From the NCBI GenBank assembly GCA_900546875.1, contig URET01000002.1, positions 1 through 64,000 on the forward strand: a stretch of DNA of 64,000 bases. Direction: 5' to 3'. Made by a program: the position numbers and the translations under genes. The notes beneath the pieces were generated by a model, which saw only the letters and a list, made by a program, of their open reading frames with translations, ran no database searches and had not been told where the DNA came from. The DNA comes from an uncultured Eubacteriales bacterium. Lineage in GTDB: Bacteria; Bacillota; Clostridia; Christensenellales; CAG-314. This document shows, piece after piece, positions 1 through 9,100 of this stretch (position 1 is its first letter; each line of letters begins with the position of its first letter).

Positions 1-197
1 ACTGTCCGGAAGGAAATGTATTTTGTTTTTGCGGTTTTACGCGGGACTGAGGAATCATCGGGATGGGACTCGACCGGGGAAAATAATTTTGTTTTGTCGG
101 AGCAGAAAAACGAAGAAGTCAGTGATATAGTGGACTGTCCGGAAGGAAATGTATTTTGTTTTTGCGGTTTTACGCGGGACTGAGGAATTATCGGGAA
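1..197. repeat. Direct repeat of about 64 bp, two copies
   Basis: Bases 1-64 recur almost exactly at 134-197. Both copies begin ACTGTCCGGAAGGAAATG and differ at one base near the end (AATCATCGGG against AATTATCGGG). The spacing is 133 bp and the intervening bases are not repeated. The copies lie upstream of the heat-shock promoter and contain no plausible gene. The first copy starts at base 1 of the window, so the array may extend further left. Confidence 0.9.
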
Positions 198-267
198 AGA
201 AATCAACCGGGCAAGAAATATAAGTATTAAAAAATATAAAAAAACTGAAAAATAAGATAAAAAACAG

Positions 268-296
268 TTGACAAGTTTTTGCTGCGGTGGTAGACT
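268..296 (+). promoter_or_regulatory. Sigma-A promoter of the hrcA operon
   Basis: TTGACA at 268-273 and TAGACT at 291-296 are separated by 17 bp. The predicted start point near 303 lies inside the CIRCE operator, which begins two bases after the -10 box. This is the expected layout for HrcA repression by promoter occlusion. Confidence 0.85.
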
Positions 297-297
297 G

Positions 298-324
298 TTA
301 GCAGTCGAACAGATAGAGTGCTAA
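298..324 (+). promoter_or_regulatory. CIRCE operator (HrcA binding site)
   Basis: The sequence TTAGCAGTC, nine bases, then GAGTGCTAA matches the CIRCE consensus (TTAGCACTC-N9-GAGTGCTAA) with one mismatch in the left arm. HrcA binds CIRCE and represses its own operon under non-stress conditions. The element lies 45 bp upstream of hrcA. Confidence 0.93.
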
Positions 325-368
325 CGCACTTATAATATGTTTGCTATCACACTTAAGGGGGCGGAAAG

Positions 369-1400
369 ATGATATTATCGGAAAGAAAGCGAAAAATACT
401 GAAAGCCGTAGTAGACGATTATATTGCCGACGCGCAGCCCGTGTCCAGCAAGGACATATGTGAAAGGCATTTGACAGGGTGTTCGGCGGCCACGGTGAGG
501 AATGAGTTATCGGCGCTTGAGAGCATGGGATATCTGGTGCAGCCGCATGTCAGTGCGGGCAGGGTTCCGTCCGAGAAGGCGTTCAGGTTGTATGTGGACG
601 AACTGATGGACAGCGAGCCGCTGAGTGACGAAGAGATAGAAGAGATAGACAGAGTATTTCAAAGTCGGGTAAGCGGAGTTGAGGATATAGTGAGGAGTGT
701 TGCGTCGGTGATAAGCGATCTGACGAATTACACATCGGTGATCATATCCGGAAACGATGCTGACGAAGTGATAAGGCAGGTCACGGTAGTGAGTTTGCAG
801 GGCAAGAGTGCGTTGGTGGTGCTTGTCACGGACAGTGATGTACTCAAAGACAGGTTTATCGATTTGCCTGAAGGCCTTGACGAAAGTTCGATAAAGACTG
901 CCAACGAATGGTTGAACAAGGCATTTGCGGGGAAGAGGCTGAGCGAGGTGACGGAGGACGTCACGGAGGAAATAGACGCCGAGTTTGATTTATACAGAGA
1001 GCTGTATAAGCGAGTTGTGGACATAGTGAAGAAGGTAAATCACAGGAGGCGTGAGGTATTGACGTCGGGGAGCGACAAGATACTTGAATATCCCGAGTAC
1101 AGTGATGATGTGGACAAAGCCAAAGGTTTTCTGGCAAAGATTGAAAAACGGGACGATCTGGCAGCCATGTTTGACGCGTGCGGTGATGATATTGAATTTA
1201 CGGTGAAGATCGGTAAAGAAGAGGAAAGCAAACTTCCCGAAGGGTGTTCGGTCGTATCCGCGAAGATAAGCGTCAAGGACAAGGCGCTTGGGAGTGCGGG
1301 GGTCATCGGGCCGATGCGAATGGATTACGGAAGGGTGATTTCCATACTTGAGCATATAGGAGAGTTGCTTGATAAAATACTTTCCGACGATGAAAAATGA
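369..1400 (+). CDS. hrcA: Heat-inducible transcription repressor HrcA
   Basis: This 343-residue protein has the normal HrcA length. It starts with the family's winged-helix DNA-binding region (about residues 1-75, with the conserved SAATVRNEL and SAGRVPSEKAF stretches), followed by the GAF-like dimerisation domain and the C-terminal segment containing the GPMRMDY motif. HrcA represses class I heat-shock genes by binding CIRCE, and its folding depends on chaperones. The ATG at 369 follows a purine-rich AAGGGGGCGG site. It is the first gene of hrcA-grpE-dnaK-dnaJ and is preceded by a CIRCE element, so autoregulation is expected. Confidence 0.97.
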   Translation: MILSERKRKILKAVVDDYIADAQPVSSKDICERHLTGCSAATVRNELSALESMGYLVQPHVSAGRVPSEKAFRLYVDELMDSEPLSDEEIEEIDRVFQSRVSGVEDIVRSVASVISDLTNYTSVIISGNDADEVIRQVTVVSLQGKSALVVLVTDSDVLKDRFIDLPEGLDESSIKTANEWLNKAFAGKRLSEVTEDVTEEIDAEFDLYRELYKRVVDIVKKVNHRRREVLTSGSDKILEYPEYSDDVDKAKGFLAKIEKRDDLAAMFDACGDDIEFTVKIGKEEESKLPEGCSVVSAKISVKDKALGSAGVIGPMRMDYGRVISILEHIGELLDKILSDDEK

Positions 1401-1424
1401 AAAAAAAACAGGAGCAAAGGAGCA

Positions 1425-2090
1425 ATGGAAAATACAAAAACGGACGTTCACAATGAAGAAGGATCGTCGGCTTCCGTGAAGAATGACGAAGAACTCTCGG
1501 AAGAGGTCGTATCAGACGGAGAGGGTCGTCCGGAAAAGGAGGCGGCAGAGGGCCGTCACGAAAAGGAGCTGACGCGTCGGCAGCTGAGGCAGCTTGTTGA
1601 GGCTTTGACAGCCGAAAACGAGAGTCTGATAAAAGAAGTGCAGAGTCAGGTTTCCGCTGTGGAGGCGCTGACGAACAAGGCGGACGGATATCTCGGAAAG
1701 CTTACGGGGCTCAAAGGGGATTACGAAAGGCTCAAAGCAAGAAGTACGGCAGCTGTTGAGAATGCAAAGGCCGAAGGGAAGGCCGAAACCATAGAGAAAC
1801 TTGTCCCGGTGCTTGACACCTTTGACAGAGCGAGGGCGTCGGTCACGGATGAGAAGTCGCTTGCGGCTTTTGATCTGATAGTCAGGCAGTTTGAGAAGCT
1901 CATGGAGGATGCGGGAGTTACGGAGGTAGAGGTAATGGGGAATGTATTCGATCCCAATATTGCAAACGCCGTGATCAAGCAGCCGGTGGAGGATGAGGCT
2001 CTCAAGGGCGTAGTGATAGGAGTTGTGACAAAAGGCTACAGACACGGGGATAAGATCATAAAATATCCTCAGGTGGTAGTAGGAGTATAA
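1425..2090 (+). CDS. grpE: Nucleotide exchange factor GrpE
   Basis: This 221-residue protein has an acidic, low-complexity N-terminal tail (about 1-55), a long coiled-coil region (about 55-130) and the C-terminal beta domain with the family signature FDPNIANAV and HGDKIIKYPQVVV near the end. GrpE releases ADP from DnaK and so resets the chaperone cycle. It lies 24 bp after hrcA and 36 bp before dnaK, in the usual order. The ATG at 1425 follows GGAGCAAAGGAG. The N-terminal tail is somewhat long and Glu-rich, which is common in Clostridia. Confidence 0.97.
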   Translation: MENTKTDVHNEEGSSASVKNDEELSEEVVSDGEGRPEKEAAEGRHEKELTRRQLRQLVEALTAENESLIKEVQSQVSAVEALTNKADGYLGKLTGLKGDYERLKARSTAAVENAKAEGKAETIEKLVPVLDTFDRARASVTDEKSLAAFDLIVRQFEKLMEDAGVTEVEVMGNVFDPNIANAVIKQPVEDEALKGVVIGVVTKGYRHGDKIIKYPQVVVGV

Positions 2091-2126
2091 AATAAGCAAA
2101 AAAGAAATAAGGAGATAAGAGAGTTT

Positions 2127-3944
2127 ATGGCTAAAATTATAGGGATAGATTTAGGAACGACAAATTCATGTGTAGCGGTATTGGAAGGCGGGGAGCCGGT
2201 AGTGATACCCAACAGCGAGGGAGGGAGGACTACTCCTTCGGTAGTAGCTTTTACCAAGGACGGAGAAAGACTTGTAGGGCAGGTTGCCAAGCGTCAGGCG
2301 GTGGTAAACAGTGAAAGGACAGTCATATCCATAAAGAGAGAAATGGGCAGCAATCACACTGTGGACATAGACGGAAAGAAATATACGCCGCAGGAAATAT
2401 CCGCAATGATTCTTGCCAAGCTTAAAAAAGACGCGGAAGCTTACTTGGGAGAACCTGTCAAACAGGCTGTAATAACGGTACCCGCGTATTTTTCCGACAG
2501 TCAGCGTCAGGCTACCAAAGACGCGGGCAAGATAGCGGGGATGGAAGTATTGCGTATAGTAAACGAGCCTACGGCAGCGGCTTTTGCTTACGGATTGGAC
2601 AAATCTGAAGCCAAAAATCAGAAAGTCATGATATATGACCTCGGCGGCGGAACATTCGATGTTTCCATACTCGATATAGGCGACGGCGTATTTGAAGTGC
2701 TTGCAACGAGCGGTAACGGCAGACTCGGCGGCGACGATTTCGACAAACGTATAATAGACTATATGGTGGACGAATTCAAAAAGTCCAACGGCATAGATTT
2801 AAGTCAGGATAAGATGGCGATGCAAAGACTGAAAGAAGCAGCCGAAAAAGCGAAAATCGAACTCAGCAGCGTGCTCAAGACGAACATCAATCTTCCTTTC
2901 ATCACGGCTGACGCAACAGGTCCCAAGCATCTCGACATAGACCTTACCAGGTCCAAGTTCGATCAGATGACCGAGGATCTTGTAAAAGCAACGATCGGGC
3001 CGATGAAAACTGCTATGGAAGACGCAAAGCTTTCCTACAGCGATATATCCAGAGTCATACTTGTGGGCGGTTCGACAAGGATACCCGCAGTAGTTGACGC
3101 TGTCAAGAAGATCACGGGCAAGGATCCTTATAAAGGGATAAATCCCGATGAGTGCGTTGCGATGGGCGCCGCGATACAGGCGGGCATACTTGCCGGCGAC
3201 GTGAACGACGTAATACTGCTTGATGTAACGCCCCTGTCACTTGGTATAGAGACCCTCGGCGGAGTCTGCACCAAGATAATAGAAAGGAACACGACCATTC
3301 CCACAAGTAAATCTCAGATATTCTCTACGGCGGCGGATAACCAGACGAGCGTAGATATACACGTGCTGCAGGGTGAAAGACCCATGGCGGCGGATAATAA
3401 GACTCTCGGAAGATTCTCTTTGACGGGAATACCTCCCGTACGCAGGGGAATACCTCAGATAGAAGTCAAATTCGATATCGATGCGAACGGTATCGTTCAC
3501 GTTACCGCGACCGATAAGGGAACGAACAAGGCTCAGAGTATAGATATTACCGCTTCGACGAACCTTACAGAAGAAGAGATCGACAAGGCTGTAAAGGACG
3601 CGGAAAGATATGCCGAAGAAGATAAGAAGAGACAGGAAGCCGCAGGTAATAAAAACAGATTGGATACCGATATAATCAAAATAGAATCTTTCCTTCGTGA
3701 CAACGGAGATAAAGTATCGCAGGAAGATAAAGAAGCCCTGGAAAAGGAAATATCCAAAGCGAGAGAAACTCTTGAAAAAGGCGACAACGAAGCTATAAAG
3801 AAAGCGATTGAGGAATTCAATAACAGTACGAACGCAATAGTACAGAAAATGTATGCAAATGCGGCCGGGAACGACGGAGGAACGTCAGGCGGCGAGTCCG
3901 GATCTTCCGACGGAGTGGATTATAACGTAAAAGATGCCGAATAA
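2127..3944 (+). CDS. dnaK: Chaperone protein DnaK (Hsp70)
   Basis: This is a full-length 605-residue Hsp70. The N-terminal ATPase domain carries GIDLGTTNSCVAV at residues 5-17, the second phosphate motif IYDLGGGTFDVS near 172, and ILVGGSTRIPAV near 310. The substrate-binding domain starts after the linker DVTPLSLGIE (about 370), and the helical lid is followed by a Gly/Ser-rich tail. DnaK folds and protects proteins with DnaJ and GrpE, its flanking genes. AAGGAG at 2109-2114 is a strong ribosome site. The length suits a Gram-positive DnaK, which lacks part of the proteobacterial insert. Confidence 0.98.
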   Translation: MAKIIGIDLGTTNSCVAVLEGGEPVVIPNSEGGRTTPSVVAFTKDGERLVGQVAKRQAVVNSERTVISIKREMGSNHTVDIDGKKYTPQEISAMILAKLKKDAEAYLGEPVKQAVITVPAYFSDSQRQATKDAGKIAGMEVLRIVNEPTAAAFAYGLDKSEAKNQKVMIYDLGGGTFDVSILDIGDGVFEVLATSGNGRLGGDDFDKRIIDYMVDEFKKSNGIDLSQDKMAMQRLKEAAEKAKIELSSVLKTNINLPFITADATGPKHLDIDLTRSKFDQMTEDLVKATIGPMKTAMEDAKLSYSDISRVILVGGSTRIPAVVDAVKKITGKDPYKGINPDECVAMGAAIQAGILAGDVNDVILLDVTPLSLGIETLGGVCTKIIERNTTIPTSKSQIFSTAADNQTSVDIHVLQGERPMAADNKTLGRFSLTGIPPVRRGIPQIEVKFDIDANGIVHVTATDKGTNKAQSIDITASTNLTEEEIDKAVKDAERYAEEDKKRQEAAGNKNRLDTDIIKIESFLRDNGDKVSQEDKEALEKEISKARETLEKGDNEAIKKAIEEFNNSTNAIVQKMYANAAGNDGGTSGGESGSSDGVDYNVKDAE

Positions 3945-3980
3945 GTCGGAAAAGGAGCAAAACCGTTTCGCAAACAAAGA

Positions 3981-4005
3981 GCGGGCGCATGAATAAGGCG
4001 CCCGC
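3981..4005 (+). other. Intercistronic hairpin between dnaK and dnaJ
   Basis: GCGGGCGC at 3981-3988 pairs perfectly with GCGCCCGC at 3998-4005, with a 9-nt loop. No T-run follows, so it is unlikely to be a normal terminator. It could be an mRNA processing or stability element that lowers dnaJ relative to dnaK, but this is inference. Confidence 0.7.
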
Positions 4006-4046
4006 GTCGGCTTGCGATCAAATACAGAAAGGAAAAGGAAAAAACG

Positions 4047-5147
4047 ATGGCACAGAAAGACTATTACGCTGTTTTGGGCGTGGCGAAAACCGCTACGCAG
4101 GATGAAATAAAGTCAGCCTACAGAACTCTTGCCAAAAAATACCACCCGGATCTTCATCCCGGGGATACCCAGGCCGCCGAAAAAATGAAGGAAGTCAACG
4201 AGGCTTACAGCGTTTTGGGCGATGCGGAAAAAAGGGCAAAGTACGACCGCGGTGAAATGGACATGGGGCAGGGCTTCGGAGGTTTCCGTGCGGAGGACAT
4301 AGATCTTTCGGATTTATTCAGTATGTTCGGAATGGGGAACCGTGCTTCACGCCGTTCCCCGAACGGAGAAAGTCTGAGATATAAACTTAATCTGACTTTT
4401 ATGGAGGCATGTCTCGGTTGCAGTAAGGAAATAACCTTCAACCGTCTCGAACGTTGTACCGCGTGCGGCGGTACGGGCGCAAAAAACGCCTCCAGTATGA
4501 CTACATGTGATAAATGTCACGGTACAGGGCAGGTACAATACAGAAGACAGACCCTGTTCGGCACTCAGGTCACTACCGCAACTTGCGATAAATGCGGCGG
4601 AAGCGGAAAAATAATCACTGAAAAATGTCCTGTGTGCAACGGCAAGGGACTTGTAAGCAAGAAGAAAATAATTACCGTGAATATCCCTGCCGGCGTGGAC
4701 AGCGGTGATACCCGTACCCTCGAAGGCCAGGGCAACGCAGCCCCTCGTCCCGACGCCGCGAACGGCAATCTGATCCTTGTTATAGAAGTGGCAAAAAGCA
4801 AGGTGTTCAGACAGAGAGACGGCTTGGATCTTTACGTAAACGTTCCGGTCCCCTACTCAGTTGCGGTAACAGGCGGCGAGATCGATATTCCGACCGTCTA
4901 CGGCGTCATAAAGGCTAAACTGCCCGAAGGCACTGCCAACGGCGAAATCATCCGATTTAAAGGCAAAGGTATCAAAACAGCCCGCGCCACGGGAGACCTT
5001 TATATTACAGTAAATATAGAAGTCCCGCGTTCGCTTTCAAAGAATCAAAAGGAAATCATCGAGAATTTCGAAAAAGAACTCACTCTCAAAAACTATCCGA
5101 GAAGAAAGGAGTATCTCGAAAATATCAGCGAAATGTATAAAAAATAA
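4047..5147 (+). CDS. dnaJ: Chaperone protein DnaJ (Hsp40)
   Basis: This 366-residue class I DnaJ has an N-terminal J-domain with HPD at residues 33-35, a short Gly/Phe segment (about 72-96), and four zinc-binding CxxCxGxG-type repeats starting at C137, C154, C180 and C194. The C-terminal substrate-binding and dimerisation region follows. It delivers clients to DnaK and stimulates its ATPase. It closes the heat-shock operon. The ATG at 4047 follows AAAGGAAAAGGAAAA. The linker after the J-domain is rich in Asp and Leu and less glycine-rich than in Escherichia coli DnaJ. Confidence 0.97.
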   Translation: MAQKDYYAVLGVAKTATQDEIKSAYRTLAKKYHPDLHPGDTQAAEKMKEVNEAYSVLGDAEKRAKYDRGEMDMGQGFGGFRAEDIDLSDLFSMFGMGNRASRRSPNGESLRYKLNLTFMEACLGCSKEITFNRLERCTACGGTGAKNASSMTTCDKCHGTGQVQYRRQTLFGTQVTTATCDKCGGSGKIITEKCPVCNGKGLVSKKKIITVNIPAGVDSGDTRTLEGQGNAAPRPDAANGNLILVIEVAKSKVFRQRDGLDLYVNVPVPYSVAVTGGEIDIPTVYGVIKAKLPEGTANGEIIRFKGKGIKTARATGDLYITVNIEVPRSLSKNQKEIIENFEKELTLKNYPRRKEYLENISEMYKK

Positions 5148-5297
5148 AGTATGATCCGATCCCGCGGCGCCTTGTCGGAAATGCTCCTCTTTTGCCCTCC
5201 GCGGCTTGAGGAACTGCATATCCCGGTACTTTGAAATGAGCGGTAAGGATATAATGAGAATATAAGCGTTTCAGATCGTAAATATATCTGAATTTCG

Positions 5298-5325
5298 GCG
5301 GCGGAAACTTCCGCCGCTTTTTTTT
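5298..5325 (+). terminator. Terminator of the hrcA-dnaJ operon
   Basis: GCGGCGG at 5298-5304 pairs with CCGCCGC at 5311-5317. The stem extends into A-T pairs across a tiny loop and is followed by eight T residues. It lies 150 bp after the dnaJ stop. The 150-bp stretch before it shows no gene. Confidence 0.9.
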
Positions 5326-5416
5326 CGGATAAAAATATATCGGAAATCGCAATTGAAAGGCTCCGAGATATTACGGCGTTTGTCAAAGGAGTACTGTTGA
5401 GTAAGACCCGAACTTC

Positions 5417-5534
5417 CGGATATCGGTTTTGCCTGAAATTATCCGGTTCTTTCGGCGTCGGGTCCCTTCGGACAGTAAACTGCCTGTACGGATATCGGTT
5501 TTTCCTGATAGTATCCGGTTCTTTCGGATATCGG
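5417..5534. repeat. Intergenic direct repeats, period 72 bp
   Basis: A unit of about 39 bp beginning CGGATATCGGTTTT and ending CCGGTTCTTTCGG occurs at 5417-5455 and again at 5489-5527 with a few substitutions. A third, partial copy (CGGATATCGG) is at 5525-5534. A short open frame from 5397 spans the repeats, but it has no ribosome site and no recognisable product, so I treat the region as non-coding. Confidence 0.8.
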
Positions 5535-6107
5535 AGCCTTATTTTGCAATATTCTGCAGCACAGGAAGTTTCAGTGATATAAAGCTGTAAAGACGGGTCA
5601 GTTTTTTCTGCGGTACGCTTTTATATGTTTTTTATGCGGGGAGCAAAGCTTTCCGAAGGATAATTGATCAGGCTGTTTTTTGTTGCACGTCGGTCAGATA
5701 AAGGAGTATGGCAAAGATTTTTTACTGAGAGCGGAGCGAACAGCTTATTTTATCGTATCGTTTTAGCGGCACGACGGAAGCTGCAAATATATTTTAAAAA
5801 AAGTTTAATATTTATGCATGTGTAAAAATAAATTGTAAAAAAAACCGGAATGTATTTCATGTTGCTGAAAAAGGAATGGTCAAAAATAAGGAGAATTTTA
5901 AAAAAATAAAAAAACTTATTGATCGGAAATGAGGACAATAAATTCCGAAAAACGGAGTTAAACAGACAGAATGGAGACCGGATCAAGAGTAAAATATTAA
6001 AAAATGCATAATTTTTTAAAAAAGAAGGAAAAAAGAAGAGAAAAGAGGAGGCCGAACAAAGTCAATAAATTACAAAAAGTGATCGTGAATAAATTTCATA
6101 ATAATTC
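5535..6107. other. AT-rich spacer without a gene
   Basis: This stretch is strongly A/T-rich and full of short A-runs. I see no open frame with a ribosome site, no tRNA fold and no convincing riboswitch. It leads into the promoter of the surface protease gene. Confidence 0.7.
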
Positions 6108-6136
6108 TTGACATATATGAAGCATGATATTATAAT
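6108..6136 (+). promoter_or_regulatory. Consensus sigma-A promoter of the subtilase gene
   Basis: TTGACA at 6108-6113 and TATAAT at 6131-6136 are both perfect consensus hexamers with a 17-bp spacer. The predicted start point is near 6143, which gives a leader of about 47 nt. Confidence 0.93.
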
Positions 6137-6143
6137 AAAAAAG

Positions 6144-6160
6144 ACAAGCTGTAAGCTTGT
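6144..6160 (+). promoter_or_regulatory. Perfect inverted repeat at the 5' end of the subtilase mRNA
   Basis: ACAAGCT, GTA, AGCTTGT forms a perfect 7-3-7 inverted repeat starting at the predicted transcription start. It could be a 5'-end hairpin that stabilises the message or a repressor operator. AAGGAGG at 6176-6182 follows it. Confidence 0.75.
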
Positions 6161-6189
6161 TTATAATCTCTATTTAAGGAGGAACATGT

Positions 6190-9100
6190 ATGAAGTTTAA
6201 CAAAATGCTAATCTTGTGTTTTGCGGCTTTGCTTGTATTCACCGCGAGTTTAGTTCTCGGGACAGGCAATACAGCGGCTGTTGACGCAGAGAAGGGCAGT
6301 TCGGCTTTGACTTTTGAGAGGCTTGACGTACAGACTCTTTTAAGCGATAAGCTAAGCGGCGTGGAGGCTGAATCCGTTGTGATAAATCCCGATGAAAGAT
6401 ACGAAGCTTTCGTAATGCTAGAAGGGAAAACTCTCATGGAATATGCGGAAGCTGCCGGGATGAGCTTAAAAGAATATCTGGGGACTGACGAAGGGATGGC
6501 TGCCGAGAAGGCACTTATTCGTGAGCAGGCTGCAGCAGTTGAGGCTATCAAGGCTTTGGGACTGAATATAACTTTCAAATATAACTATACCACGCTGACC
6601 AATGGCCTTGGTATCGAAGTCAGATACGGGGATATTTCAAAGGTTAAAGCGCTGAATGTTGTAGAGAAAGTGACGCTTGCCGAAGTGTATAATTCTCCTG
6701 CTGCTGCGACAGACAGTGAAATCATAATGAACGTTACGACTGCACGTGAGCAGTATGGTTATACCGGTGAAGGAATGGTAATAGGAATAATCGATACCGG
6801 TATAGATCATAATCATGATGCATTCAGTGTGGCGCCCGAAAATCCTAGGATCGACAAGGAATATATAGCTGAAAGGATCAAGGATCTGACGGCGACTAAG
6901 GGGTATGTGCTCGATTATTACGGAACCATATACGATATGGAGTATTACGGGGACACTCTTACTGCAGATGATGTATATGTAAGTGAGAAGATACCTTATG
7001 CATTTGACTATGCAGATGTTGATACAGACGCGAGAAGTCTGGGCAATCCTCACGGAACGCACGTAGCCGGCATTGCGGCCGGGAATGACGGCGCTACCTT
7101 TACGGGAATTGCGCCTGACGCACAACTTATGGCTTTCAAGGTATTCAGTGATTTGTCTTCCGGTGCTTCTACGCTCGATATTATTGCAGCATTGAACGAT
7201 GCATACATACTTGGAGTTGATGCAGTCAACCTTTCTTTAGGAAGTGCGGCCGGATTAGCTTCGATAGAAGACATAAGGGAACCATATTTTGAGCTTCTTC
7301 GTGAAAACGGAACTGAGATCTGTGTATCTGCAGGAAATGAATACAATTCTGCATACGGAAATGAACTCAGTTTGTATTATCCTCTTGTATACAATCCCGA
7401 TTATGGTATAACAGGGTCTCCCGGCGTATCGGGGTCTGTATTTACTGTTGCGTCCATTGAGTCTCAGCATGAATCTTCGGCATACCTCATGGTAAACGGC
7501 AATAAGCTTGAGTGGAACGAGATAAGCAGCAGATTTTTCTATACAGAGATGTATGAAAGATACAACTTTAACGATGTTGAATTAGTCGAATATGTAATGG
7601 TACCCAACACAGGCGCTCCCGAGGATTACAATGGGCTTGATGTTCAAGGCAAGATTGCGGTAGTGCAGCGTGGTACTCTTTCATTCCAGGAAAAGATAGA
7701 CAATGCAGAAGCAGCCGGAGCGATTGCATGCTTTATATATGACAATGTTGACGGCGACTATATCAACATGAGCATTGAAGGCGACACGATACCCGCGGTA
7801 TTCCTTTATAAGAAAGACGGAGAGATGCTTGCTGCTCAGGAAAATAAAGTAGTGGAATTTTCTACGGAGTATTTTGTGTTCCTTGAACTTATAATGAGTG
7901 ATTTCAGCAGCTGGGGCGCAACCGGAACGCTTGAACTTAAGCCTGAGATTACAGCTCCCGGCGGAAACGTACTTTCTTCTTATGATGTATACGGCGGTGA
8001 AAGTCGTTGGGCTTATATGAGCGGAACGAGTATGTCTGCGCCCAACGTAGCCGGAGCATCTGTGGTTATCCGTCAGTTTGTGAACGAGACATTCCCCGAG
8101 CTCAGCGCAAAAGAGAAGAGCATAATGGTATACAAGCTTGCAATGAGCACTGCTCAGATCTGGACTGACAGAGACGGCAATGTGTATTCACCTCGTTATC
8201 AGGGTGCTGGCGTGCTTGATGTAACTGCGGCTGTTGAAACGAAAGCTTACATAAATGTACCCGGACAGGAAAAGTCAAAGATCGAATTGGGCGATGATCC
8301 CGAATTCACGGGCGAGTTTGTAATGACTTTTGAAATAGTCAATATAACGGATGAAGAGCTTACATATAAGGTTGATCCCATAGTGCTTGTGGATGCATGG
8401 GAAGGCGCTTTCTATACCTTGACTTCCATAGATGTTACCGAAGAGTGTGCTTTTGCATATGAATCTGCCGGTGACGGAGCATACAATCAGGAAACCGGAA
8501 TTATAACGATTTATGCTAACGGCACGGTTGCCTTAACAGTGACGTTGACTCTCGACGAACAGGTAAAGAATTATGTAGGATACTATTCTTACTTTAACGG
8601 CGGCGGATATGTAGAAGGCTTTATAAAAATACTTGACGCTCAGACAAACGAGAAGGTTCTCAGCGTTCCTTACATGGGATTTTACGGTGATTTCACCAGA
8701 GCCGCTAACTTCGACTTCACTATCTACGAAGAAGAGTCCTATCTCAATACTACGTTCAATGCATTGCTTTGGGGCTATGCTTCAGCTGCAGGCGGAGACT
8801 GGGCTATAGGAACATATGCTTTCAATACACCTGAAGATATAGTTATCAATCCTGACGAGAAACATCTAGCCATAGCTCCTGGCGGAAACGGTATAGCCGA
8901 TATCGCATATTCATATATGGGAGTGCTTCGTAATCTTGCTTATGCTGAATATGAGATCAGAGATGCCATTACCGGTGAGATTTACTATTTTGAAGCATAT
9001 CAGGGAGTGAGGAAGTCGGTTTACGACTATAATTACGGTCTGATTTATCCTGATATCGAAGAATTCGAGTTTACTTCAGAGGGTGTAAGAGACTTCTACG

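Noticed and set aside
5397..5582. Open frame of 61 codons over the 72-bp-period repeats
   Set aside because: It owes its length to the repeated sequence, has no ribosome site and has an odd composition.
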